Made by a program: the position numbers and the translations under genes | Shown here: positions 16,092-23,268 of the stretch, one piece after another | How positions within the stretch are numbered: position 1 is the stretch's first letter | Layout of the letters: each line of letters opens with the position of its first letter | The notes under the pieces: generated by a model | Seen by the model: only the letters and a program-made list of their open reading frames with translations | Database searches by the model: none | What the model was told of the DNA's origin: nothing | Assembly (NCBI GenBank): GCA_015493615.1 | Contig: WGCV01000052.1 | Span: 1-44,553, forward strand | Origin: Melioribacteraceae bacterium | GTDB lineage: Bacteria > Bacteroidota > Ignavibacteria > Ignavibacteriales > Melioribacteraceae | Direction of reading: 5' to 3' | Length of the DNA: 44,553 nt

Positions 16092-18074
16092 CTAAGATAT
16101 CTTTTTCTTTACCCAATTTTCCAAACCGCCGGTAACGATTAATTCTTGAGCTGCTTTACCTATAGGAGGGAAAGAAAAAACAAGATTATCAAACCGGATT
16201 TCTGATTTGGAAAAATCTATTGTTAAAGGAGCTTGTATTTTGAGGGATAATTCTTTATTGGCTTTATATTTTTTTCTTAAATACTCAACAAGGTCTTTTT
16301 GTTCTATCGATAAAAATCCGTTATTTAAAGCATTCCGGACATAAGTTGCGGAAAACGAAGCGGCAATTACAAGACGAATTCCGCGATACTTTAAGGCTGT
16401 TGCCGCCTGCTCGCGCGAGCTGCCGGTACCGTAATTATATCCACTTATTAAAATATCGCCTTCTTTTGCAATTTTCTGAAAATTTACATCATAGTTTTCC
16501 ATTGCAACGGCAGCCTGCTGTTCGGGAGTGAAATCATCGATGTAAGTATATTTTCCGGGATAGATTCCGTCTGTGTTCATATTGTCGGTATCGCAGAAAA
16601 TTATATCGCCCGATATTTCTTTCGGGAAGCCGTCGAGAATCTCAACGTTTTGTTTTGAGACATTTTTTATTTCGTTAAGTTTTAATCCTTTTTTTACCGT
16701 AGCCGGTTCAACTTCCTTGTTCGGGTAAATATAACCTTTAATTGCGGATTCGGCGACAACGGCGGGAGAGCCGAGATATGCTTCGGCATTCGGAGATCCC
16801 ATTCTTCCCTTAAAATTACGGTTAGTAGCGCTTATTCCTACTTCGCCGTCTTCCAAAAGTCCCGCGCCCAAACCGATGCAAGGTCCGCAACCCGGAGGAA
16901 GAGGTATTGCCCCGGCGTTAAGCAATGTTTGCCAATATCCGGCTTTTTCAGCTTCTTTTTGAACATCGCGTGAAGCGGCGGCAATGTAAAATTTAACGCC
17001 TTCTGCAACTTTATTATTTCCGATTGTTTCCGCTGCGGATTTAATATCTTCAAATCTGCTGTTAACGCAGGAAACAAGGTACGCTTTATCAATCTTTACT
17101 TTTTTATCTTTCATTTCACGCGCCGAGTGCATAACTTTTACAGTGTGCGGGCCGCATACAACCGGCTCGATTGTAGATAGATCAAGGAAAATTTCTTTAG
17201 CGTAAAATGCGTCATCATCGGCTTTGAGTTCTTGTAAAGAATCTTGAATTTGCATGATAGTTTTTGAGTTTAACCGCGGATGTTCTCCGTTAATTGCGTC
17301 CGCATCGGAGTTAACGCCTTCCAAGCCGCGCATCTTAATATATTCGGCTCGTTCTTTCAGCCAGGTAAGTGTAACCTCGTCAACTGGAAAAACTCCCGCC
17401 AACGCGCCCCATTCGGTAGTCATATTAGCAATGGTAAGGCGTTGATCAAGCGAAAGGTTTTTTACGCCGTCGCCTGTAAATTCTATTGCGTGGTTCAAAA
17501 CTTCATCGTTGTTGAATAATCCGGCAAGGGCGATTATCACATCTTTTCCGGAAACGCCTTCACGTAGTTCGCTTCGAAGTTCCACTTTTGCAACCGGCGG
17601 AATTTGCCACCAAGTTTGTCCCGTTGCCCAGATAGCGGCGGCATCCGTTCGTACAACCGGCGTGCCCAGCGCTCCGAGTCCTCCGTACATGTTCGAGTGG
17701 CTGTCCGATGCGACGACCATTGTGCCGGGAAGAACATAACCTTCTTCGCACATTATTTGATGCCCGATCCCGCGCCCGGCAGGGTAGAAGTCTGCGCCCA
17801 TTGATTTGGAGAACTCCTCGATTTTACGGTACTTCTCCAAATTCTTCGGACTTTTATCCTGGATGTTGTGGTCGAGAGTGTGGACAACTTGACGCGGATT
17901 GAAGAACTTGGTTGCGCCAATGCTCTTAAACTTCGGAATTACGGCGCCTGTGTTATCGTGCGTCATCACGTAAGCGGGGCGCACCGAAATTATTTGTCCG
18001 CTCCTAACCTCGTTATTTTTGTCAATATCAACGGCGTATTTTTGAACGATTTTTTCAATAAAGTTTTGTGACAT
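16092..18074 (-). CDS. Aconitase superfamily hydratase, LYS4 (homoaconitase)-like
   Basis: 660 residues, large and small domains in one chain. The [4Fe-4S] ligands are C336 (VSCVNSRF), C396 and C399 (GCGPCIG). Substrate-site motifs are MTHDNTG (38-44), DSHSNMYGG (124-132) and, in the swivel domain, YGTGSSREQAATAL. The SSREQA version, together with TWWQIPP and LFNNDEVLNHAIEFTG, looks more like fungal homoaconitase (LYS4) than classical aconitase, which has GSSREHA. The enzyme should interconvert tertiary and secondary hydroxy-tricarboxylates (citrate/isocitrate, homocitrate/homoisocitrate or 2-methyl versions). With a dehydrogenase of matching type two genes upstream, the pair can turn a citrate-like acid into a 2-oxo acid. 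The start ATG is followed by a normal N-terminus. The substrate is undecided; the fold is certain. Confidence 0.88.
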   Translation of the reverse strand: MSQNFIEKIVQKYAVDIDKNNEVRSGQIISVRPAYVMTHDNTGAVIPKFKSIGATKFFNPRQVVHTLDHNIQDKSPKNLEKYRKIEEFSKSMGADFYPAGRGIGHQIMCEEGYVLPGTMVVASDSHSNMYGGLGALGTPVVRTDAAAIWATGQTWWQIPPVAKVELRSELREGVSGKDVIIALAGLFNNDEVLNHAIEFTGDGVKNLSLDQRLTIANMTTEWGALAGVFPVDEVTLTWLKERAEYIKMRGLEGVNSDADAINGEHPRLNSKTIMQIQDSLQELKADDDAFYAKEIFLDLSTIEPVVCGPHTVKVMHSAREMKDKKVKIDKAYLVSCVNSRFEDIKSAAETIGNNKVAEGVKFYIAAASRDVQKEAEKAGYWQTLLNAGAIPLPPGCGPCIGLGAGLLEDGEVGISATNRNFKGRMGSPNAEAYLGSPAVVAESAIKGYIYPNKEVEPATVKKGLKLNEIKNVSKQNVEILDGFPKEISGDIIFCDTDNMNTDGIYPGKYTYIDDFTPEQQAAVAMENYDVNFQKIAKEGDILISGYNYGTGSSREQAATALKYRGIRLVIAASFSATYVRNALNNGFLSIEQKDLVEYLRKKYKANKELSLKIQAPLTIDFSKSEIRFDNLVFSFPPIGKAAQELIVTGGLENWVKKKIS

Positions 18075-18156
18075 TTTTTTCTCTTAAATTTTAATAAATC
18101 AGTAAAACGGCTCACTTAAAAAGTAAGCAAACAGAAAATTAATAAAGCTTATTTAG

Positions 18157-18310
18157 AAGGCTTTGCATAAACCCGAAATTTGTCATTCTGATCCTCCGCC
18201 ACGGCGGAGCGGGAGAAGAATCTCAGAACCGGTATTAATTCCGATTTAGAGATATTTCGGACGGCTCACACCGTCTTCAATATGACAATTTTAGGTTTTG
18301 CAAAGGTCTC
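18157..18310. repeat. MITE-like element (about 154 bp) at the end of the HD gene
   Basis: The left end, AAGGCTTTGCATAAACC, and the reverse complement of the right end, GAGACCTTTGCAAAACC, form imperfect terminal inverted repeats that continue to GTCAT.TGA, about 33 nt in all. Flanks ATTTAG (18151-18156) and ATTTAA (18311-18316) look like a 6-bp target duplication with one change. The right flank includes the stop codon of the HD-domain gene, so the element landed exactly at the end of that gene. A second copy with a perfect 6-bp duplication is at 33107-33268. Confidence 0.8.
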
Positions 18311-18312
18311 AT

Positions 18313-18858
18313 TTAATCAATTCGTTTCGAATTCTGAAACGGCTCAAAACTAACAAAATCAGCATGATGAACAATTATTGATTCCAGAGTACGCTTGCCT
18401 AAATCTCCTTCTTTGGAGTGCGTCGCAATTATGTGCTGAACTTCCGCGGGAATATCGAATTTCTCCGCGATTGCAACTCCGCTGAAAGGATGACGAAGCA
18501 GCTTTCCTTCTCGGCTGGTGGTAAGTTTACCGTCAACAATTTCATACTCGATAAGTTTACCTACATCGATTAAAATTGCTCCCGCGATAAGATAATCCCA
18601 ATTAATTTTAATGTCCGGAGAAAAATTTTTCTCCATTACTTTTCCCATCTCAATTGATAATTGAACAGCGGTTCGTTTATGATTCATAAACGAAATATTA
18701 ACGTCAATTAAAAGGGAAAAGGGAATAGTCTCCAAGTCTTCGGGAGTTAAAACGCTTTGTTCAATAGCGTACGCCCAAGCGTCGGTAACTTTTTCTCGAA
18801 GATTTTCATCCTTGATTAATTCCAATTCCGGCCAAATTTTTTTAATTTTATTTTTCAT
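18313..18858 (-). CDS. HD-domain protein with a degenerate metal site
   Basis: 181 residues with the helical pattern of an HD metal-dependent phosphohydrolase: a first histidine in NHKRTA (about 59), the core AGAILIDVGKLIEY (about 92-105), HPFSGVAIAEKF, HIIATHSKEGD and a late VHHADF. The core motif should read LHDVGK, but here the histidine of the HD pair is isoleucine (ATC codon), so one metal ligand is lost. The other His and Asp residues remain. It may be an inactive or altered enzyme, or a nucleotide-binding sensor. It lies between the aconitase-like and dehydrogenase genes on the same strand. A MITE abuts its stop codon. Substrate unknown. Confidence 0.75.
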   Translation of the reverse strand: MKNKIKKIWPELELIKDENLREKVTDAWAYAIEQSVLTPEDLETIPFSLLIDVNISFMNHKRTAVQLSIEMGKVMEKNFSPDIKINWDYLIAGAILIDVGKLIEYEIVDGKLTTSREGKLLRHPFSGVAIAEKFDIPAEVQHIIATHSKEGDLGKRTLESIIVHHADFVSFEPFQNSKRID

Positions 18859-18929
18859 TGATTCCTCAAATAATGTTAGAGGGAAGAAGGTAGAGGTAAG
18901 AGGTTGACCGCTAAATTCTTCCCTTTGAA

Positions 18930-19286
18930 TTATTGATATTTATTTAATAAACTTGTCAGCATTCCAAAAACTGAATTTGAAAGTTTTGATACATTTTCAA
19001 TCTTCTTTTTATCACAGTAACCGAGAATCAAAGCAATCTCCATTTGGGTATCTAATTCCACTAAAGAAGAACGTGAAATGTCTATAAAACGCGCTTTCTC
19101 TTTGGAGGAAGCACGAGACAGACCTTCTGATAGATTGGAAGGGATAGATATGGCGGCTCTTCTCATTTGAGAGGTCAGTCCGTATTTCTCATTATCAGGA
19201 AATTCTTGAGTTATCAAATAAATTTCTTTTATCAAAGAAATACTGAATTTCCAAACTTCCATTTTTTTATGACTTAAGGTAATCAT
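18930..19286 (-). CDS. Four-helix bundle protein (23S rRNA intervening-sequence family)
   Basis: 118 residues, full length for the family first seen in 23S rRNA intervening sequences. The family signature is complete: KMEVWKFSISLIKEIYLIT, GLTSQMRRAAISIPSNLSEG, then the acidic/aromatic ARFIDISRSSLVELDTQ segment and a C-terminal helix. It forms a pentameric all-helical bundle in solved homologues. The cellular role is unclear, although such genes are often mobile and sit between unrelated genes, as here inside the tricarboxylate run. Short AC-rich direct repeats flank it: CTTCTTACCTCTACC-like text at about 19301 and its reverse complement near 18885. They hint that it came in as a small insert. 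A broken paralogue is at 8953-9168. Confidence 0.88.
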   Translation of the reverse strand: MITLSHKKMEVWKFSISLIKEIYLITQEFPDNEKYGLTSQMRRAAISIPSNLSEGLSRASSKEKARFIDISRSSLVELDTQMEIALILGYCDKKKIENVSKLSNSVFGMLTSLLNKYQ

Positions 19287-19322
19287 CTTGTCCTCTAACT
19301 TCTTACCTCTACCTTCTAACCT

Positions 19323-20510
19323 CTAACCTTCAACAATTTCCTTAATCACCGCATCTGTCATCTGCTGAGTTGTAGCTGCGCCTTTGGAAATAGCTTCCGG
19401 TCCGCCGCGGAGTTTAAGCATGTCGTATGTACGGACTTCTCCTTTCTTAATTACGGACGCAACGGCGTTTCGTATTTTGTCTGCGACTTCCGTTTCTCCG
19501 ATATGGTCAAGCATCATGCAGGCGCTTAAAAACATAGCAATCGGATTTACAATACTCGGGTTAAGCTTTTCATATTTAGGGGCGGAGCCGTGAGTAGGTT
19601 CAAAAACCGCAACTTCGTCTCCGATATTTGCGCTGCACGCAAAACCTAATCCGCCGACCAATCCGGCAAAGCCGTCGCTGATAATATCGCCGAACATATT
19701 TTCCGCAATTATTACTCCGTAATCTTCCGGATTTTTAGTCAGCCACATCATCTGAGCGTCGATGTTTGTTTCGTAAAGAGGAATATCGGGATATTTCTCG
19801 GCAACTTTGCGCGCTTCCAAAACCATCATTCCCGAAGTTTCGCGCAACACATTCGGCTTTTCACAAATCGTTACAGACTTGTAACCATAGCGCTTTGCGT
19901 AATCAAAAGCTCTTTCGGCAATGCGCTGCGCCGCTTTGCGCGTTACGATACGCGTGGAAATCGCCAAGTCTTCTTTTGGGACATTCATGAAATTCTTGAA
20001 TTTGGGATGCGTGGTAAAAGCTTCGTAAACATTTTGTGGCGGATTTGTCCATTCAACTCCCGCGTAAAGCCCTTCCGTATTCTGGCGGAAAATAACCGCG
20101 TCAACCGGAGGTTCCTCAAAATCATTGCTTCCTTTTCTTCTGATAAAGTTGAGCGGATTTCCTTCAAACGCTTTGCAGGGACGGATTGAAATATCGAGAT
20201 TAAAATGCTGCCGCAAACCGACTATCGGACTGGAGTAAACATAACCTTTCTCCCTAAGTTCGGGAGCTAATTCTTCCGCCGCCGCATCTTTCGGTTTTGA
20301 GGTGATTGCGCCGAAAAGACCGATCTTATGCTCGGCAAGCAAGTCAATTGTTCGTTGAGGAAGCGCGTTTCCTTCTGTTTTCCAATATTCCCAGCCGATA
20401 TCTCCGTGAACATAATTGGCTGTAAATCCGGCGGCTTCCATTAAACGGATTGCCTCCGGCAAAACAATTTTCCCGATTCCGTCTCCGGGCAATGAAACTA
20501 TTGTACGCAT
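19323..20510 (-). CDS. Isocitrate/isopropylmalate-family dehydrogenase (isocitrate or homoisocitrate)
   Basis: 395 residues, a metal-dependent beta-decarboxylating dehydrogenase: LPGDGIG at the N-terminus, substrate region SSPIVGLRQHFNLDISIRP, catalytic Tyr in QNTEGLYAGVEW, NMFGDIISDGFAGLVGGLG metal-binding aspartates, and EPTHGSAPKY. In the family, a Lys-Tyr after HGxAP, as here, favours NADP+, while Asp favours NAD+. The SPI at the substrate loop resembles homoisocitrate dehydrogenases, whereas isocitrate enzymes have SLN. Cofactor and substrate hints therefore point in different directions. It is the first gene of the minus-strand run with the HD and aconitase-like genes, and the two enzymes probably act in sequence. 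The ATG start is clear. Confidence 0.85.
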   Translation of the reverse strand: MRTIVSLPGDGIGKIVLPEAIRLMEAAGFTANYVHGDIGWEYWKTEGNALPQRTIDLLAEHKIGLFGAITSKPKDAAAEELAPELREKGYVYSSPIVGLRQHFNLDISIRPCKAFEGNPLNFIRRKGSNDFEEPPVDAVIFRQNTEGLYAGVEWTNPPQNVYEAFTTHPKFKNFMNVPKEDLAISTRIVTRKAAQRIAERAFDYAKRYGYKSVTICEKPNVLRETSGMMVLEARKVAEKYPDIPLYETNIDAQMMWLTKNPEDYGVIIAENMFGDIISDGFAGLVGGLGFACSANIGDEVAVFEPTHGSAPKYEKLNPSIVNPIAMFLSACMMLDHIGETEVADKIRNAVASVIKKGEVRTYDMLKLRGGPEAISKGAATTQQMTDAVIKEIVEG

Positions 20511-20753
20511 AATTTTCTTTCCTGTTTTTTGTTATAAATTATCTTAGTTGAAATTATATTAAGAATGTAAATATTTCAAGGATAAAAATTTTACGGTAAA
20601 AATCTTTTTCTTGTCTAAATTAAAAAATTTCTTATAGAATATAATAAAAGGTTCAAAGGTTCTAATTGGATGAATGGATGTACGGATGGTTGGATGAAAG
20701 GATATCTTTCGTTTTCTGTTTTGTTTCTCTCGCTATTTATATTCCGTAAAAAG

Positions 20754-21064
20754 GGGGATGAAGAATCTCAAAACCGGTTTTCGTACAAATTCTAATTTTG
20801 AGATTCTTCGTTTTGTCTGACGACTTAATTCAAAATGACAACGAAGAACTTATTTTATAAAGTTCTCTTCAATGAAAAAATCAGTGCAAGTTCTAAATTC
20901 TACAATGTAGAACAATGATATATTTGTCATTCTGAATCCCGCTCCATGCGGGATGAAGAATCTCAAAACCGGTTTTCGTACAAATTCTAATTTTGAGATT
21001 CTTCGTTTTGTCTGACGACTTAATTCAAAATGACAACGAAGAACTTATTTTATATAGTTCTCTT
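20754..21064. repeat. Left part of a 195-bp tandem cruciform array
   Basis: The array begins with a partial unit (about 20754-20840) and one full unit (20841-21037), then the start of the next unit, which the IS interrupts. Each unit has an outer inverted repeat (GTCATTCTGAAT / ATTCAAAATGAC), a 14-bp inner stem (GAAGAATCTCAAAA / TTTTGAGATTCTTC), a small CCCGC/GCGGG hairpin and a spacer with AATGAAAAAATCAGTGC. The rest of the 20511-20753 gap is the upstream region of the dehydrogenase gene and holds a short GGATG-rich run at 20668-20702. Confidence 0.9.
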
Positions 21065-21141
21065 GAGTTTGGCATTTCACTAGAGAAAGGAAAAAAAGAA
21101 GAAAAAAATTAGGAAAAGAGGGAAATATTTTGCATATTGCG

Positions 21142-21159
21142 TCTAGTTATACAACTAGA
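21142..21159. promoter_or_regulatory. Palindrome in the IS leader, possible operator
   Basis: TCTAGTT-ATAC-AACTAGA is a perfect 7-bp inverted repeat ending just before the RBS (GAGAGGT) of the AbrB-like gene. It could be a binding site for the dimeric AbrB-like product, giving autoregulation, or a leader hairpin that limits read-through transcription. No experiment supports either. Confidence 0.4.
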
Positions 21160-21168
21160 GAGGTAAGT

Positions 21169-21384
21169 ATGGGATTTCCAACAAAAATTCAACTAATTAA
21201 CAGAACTAAAAGTCAACAGTGGTATGTTAATTTCCCTTCGGCAATTGCGCAAGCCATGGAATTTGACAAGGGAGAAATAGTCGAGTGGGTTATAGAAAAC
21301 AAGAACAAACTTATTCTTAAAAGAACTCCAAAGCAAAACAATACCGGAGAGAGTAAAAAAAAACTTCAAGACAAACAGTCTTAG
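21169..21384 (+). CDS. AbrB/SpoVT-like DNA-binding protein, first frame of the IS
   Basis: 71 residues from the ATG at 21169, which has a GAGAGGT RBS five bases upstream. A TTG at 21130 would add 13 residues but has no RBS. Residues 1-52 look like a swapped-hairpin AbrB/MazE domain: KIQLINRTKSQQWYVNFPSA, then IAQAMEFDKGEIVEWVI and a final strand KLILKRT. Such domains bind DNA as dimers. The tail is basic (ESKKKLQDKQS). Its last 28 bases overlap the transposase frame, which lies one base back, and the overlap starts in a run of nine A. It probably has two roles: a free DNA-binding repressor, and the N-terminal domain of a frameshifted transposase. I know no IS4-family archetype with this arrangement, although such pairs may exist in databases. 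Confidence 0.78.
   Translation: MGFPTKIQLINRTKSQQWYVNFPSAIAQAMEFDKGEIVEWVIENKNKLILKRTPKQNNTGESKKKLQDKQS
21346..21382 (+). other. Predicted -1 frameshift (or slippage) site of the IS
   Basis: Nine A residues (21355-21363) contain the classic A-AAA-AAA slippery heptamer in the frame of the AbrB-like gene. An SD-like GGAGAGAG (21346-21353) lies just upstream, as in other bacterial -1 sites. A small hairpin AAGAC/GTCTT (21368-21382) starts four bases downstream. The -1 frame is open from 21357 and becomes the transposase, while the zero frame stops at 21382. Transcriptional slippage on the A tract would give the same result. Confidence 0.7.
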
Positions 21385-22805
21385 AGGAGTTCGATTATTT
21401 ATTCTCTCAACTTGGAAACGCTTTTGCCCAATCACGAACAGCTCAACGAGCCCGTAAGATTGCTTACGGCTTACTTAATTGTAATTCTAAGCACACTCTT
21501 ACCGGATTGCTTACGGCTTCGGGAGAACAATTTAAGGACTGGTCTTCTGCTTATCGTTTATTCAAGGGAGAAAGAATGAACGTCGATGAGATTTTCTCGG
21601 TTATTAAAGAAAAACTAATTAAAGAGCAATTGAGCCAACAGCAAGCTATTTACGCCCACATGGATGATACTATTTTTAAGAAAACCGGGAAAAAAGTTAG
21701 CGGAACGGCATGGAGAAGAGACCCGCTCGGACCTCCATTCCATACTAACTTCATCTGGGGACAAAGATTCCTTCAACTCTCGATTGCTTTACCCGATAAT
21801 CAAGGCGCTTGTATTTCACGAGCCATTCCGGTTGATATTGATCATTGTCCTACGGCAAAGAAGCCACGGAAGAACGACTCACAAAGAGTTTGGGATGAAT
21901 ATAAGGAAGCCAAAAAGCAAGCTAACCTTAGTCTTAAGGGAGTTCAGAGAATCAAAGACTTACGAAAAAGTATCGATGATCTTGGAGCTGAAGAACGTCA
22001 ACTCGTTATTAGCGTTGACGGAAGTTATACCAATAGAACCGTAATCAAGGAGATACCCGAAAGGGTTACAATTATCGGACGTATTAGAAAAGATAGTCGT
22101 ATTTACGCATTGCCCGAAGAAAAACAGAATAGAGGCAGAAAAAGAATTTACGGCGAACTTCTTCCTACCCCCGAACAAATAAGAAAAAACAATGACATCC
22201 CTTGGCAACAAGTCGAAGCTTACGCCGCCGGTAAAGTCCATCGGTTTGACGTTAAGGTTCTTAAGAATATTCGCTGGCGAGCATCAAGTAAAAACAATGT
22301 GCAATTAGTGGTTATTCGTCCACTTGCTTACCGGCTTACGAAAAACTCACGGCTGCTTTACAGAAAGCCCGCCTACTTAATATGCACTGATCCGAACTTA
22401 GATATAAAAAAACTCTTACAAGCTTATCTTTGGAGGTGGGAAATTGAGGTTAATTTTAAGGAAGAAAAATCTTTGTTCGGTTCCGGCGAGGCTCATGTAA
22501 GGACTAAGGACGCCGTCGAAAAACTCCCGAGCTTTATTGTCGCTGTCTATGCCTTGTTATTACTCGCCGCTTTTAATACAGCTCAATACGACTCAATAAA
22601 CTCTTTACCCAGAGCTAAGTGGTATCCTAATAAAAAGTCTAACAGAAAAACTACCGGCGATATTTTGAATGTTATTAGAAGTCAACTATACGCTAAAGCT
22701 ATTGACATGAATTTTTCCCAATTCGTTAACTTACAACATAAGTACACGAACTCTAATAATTCTATGATTTCTGTCTTTTCTAATGCTTTTTATAATAGAA
22801 ATTGA
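21357..22805 (+). CDS. IS4-family DDE transposase, expressed in the -1 frame
   Basis: 482 codons are open, from the frameshift zone to TGA at 22803. Catalytic residues: first D in HMDDTIFKKTGKK, second D in LVISVDGSYTNR, and E in the complete IS4 signature Y-(2)-R-(3)-E-(6)-K at YLWRWEIEVNFKEEK (about 22425). The only conventional start candidate, TTG at 21507, has no RBS. It would also remove about 50 residues (EEFDYLFSQLGNAFAQ, RKIAYGLLN) that look like the usual N-terminal region of IS4/IS701 transposases. I therefore read the real product as a fusion of 65 AbrB-frame codons and 480 transposase codons, about 545 residues. The enzyme would cut and paste the element. No internal stops or missing catalytic residues are seen. 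Confidence 0.85.
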   Translation, partial: KKTSRQTVLEEFDYLFSQLGNAFAQSRTAQRARKIAYGLLNCNSKHTLTGLLTASGEQFKDWSSAYRLFKGERMNVDEIFSVIKEKLIKEQLSQQQAIYAHMDDTIFKKTGKKVSGTAWRRDPLGPPFHTNFIWGQRFLQLSIALPDNQGACISRAIPVDIDHCPTAKKPRKNDSQRVWDEYKEAKKQANLSLKGVQRIKDLRKSIDDLGAEERQLVISVDGSYTNRTVIKEIPERVTIIGRIRKDSRIYALPEEKQNRGRKRIYGELLPTPEQIRKNNDIPWQQVEAYAAGKVHRFDVKVLKNIRWRASSKNNVQLVVIRPLAYRLTKNSRLLYRKPAYLICTDPNLDIKKLLQAYLWRWEIEVNFKEEKSLFGSGEAHVRTKDAVEKLPSFIVAVYALLLLAAFNTAQYDSINSLPRAKWYPNKKSNRKTTGDILNVIRSQLYAKAIDMNFSQFVNLQHKYTNSNNSMISVFSNAFYNRN

Positions 22806-22816
22806 CCAAACTTGAG

Positions 22817-23225
22817 AGAACTTATTTTATATAGTTCTCTTCAATGAAAAAATCAGTGCAAGTTCCAAATTCTACAATGTAGAACAATGATATATTTGTC
22901 ATTCTGAATCCCGCAATCTGCGGGATGAAGAATCTCAAAACCGGTTTTTGCACAAATTCTAATTTTGAGATTCTTCGTTTCGTCTGATGACTCAACTCAG
23001 AATGACAACGATAAACTTTTTTTAAAAAAGTTCACTTCAATGAAAAAATCAGTGCAAGTTCCATATTCTACAATGTAGAACAATGATATATTTGTCATTC
23101 TGAATCCCACTCCATGCGGGATGAAGAATCTCTAAACATGTTTTCGTACAAATTCTAATTTTAAGATTCTTCGTTTTGTCTAACGACTCAATTCATAATG
23201 ACAATGAAGAACCTATTTTATTTTG
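22817..23225. repeat. Right part of the 195-bp tandem cruciform array
   Basis: Two further units follow the IS, at about 22817-23011 and 23012-23208 (period 196 bp), plus the beginning of another. Units share the outer GTCATTCTGAAT, the GAAGAATCTC stems and the AATGAAAAAATCAGTGCAAG spacer with the left part, so the IS was inserted into a pre-existing array. Nothing else is seen in this gap. Confidence 0.9.
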
Positions 23226-23268
23226 TTCTTTTTAACGAAAAGGGGGAAGGATTTCCCCCTGTAAATAT

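Larger units (their letters stand above)
21068..22810 (+). mobile_element. IS4-family insertion sequence with AbrB-like first frame
   Basis: The ends are proposed from imperfect inverted repeats: TTTGGCATTTC on the left and, read inward from the right, TTTGGTCAATTTC. CTTGAG occurs directly outside both (21062-21067 and 22811-22816) and could be a 6-bp target duplication. Alternatively, a 25-bp sequence repeated exactly at 21040-21064 and 22817-22841 may be the duplication, although that is long for the family and is also part of the host tandem array. The element is 1,743 bp and holds a small AbrB-like gene and a DDE transposase in the -1 frame. The transposase stop codon lies at the inner edge of the right repeat. 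It appears intact. Confidence 0.85.

Noticed and set aside
17509-18071. Plus-strand open frames of 60-76 codons over the aconitase gene
   Set aside because: They are complementary-strand shadows of a strongly conserved gene on the minus strand.
21507-22805. Transposase start at TTG 21507
   Set aside because: It has no RBS and would lose about 50 residues that look like the normal N-terminal domain; the frame is open back to 21357 and meets the AbrB-like gene at a slippery A tract.
20754-23225. Regularly spaced repeats suggesting a CRISPR array
   Set aside because: The units are about 195 bp and nearly identical across their whole length, with no short variable spacers and no cas genes nearby.
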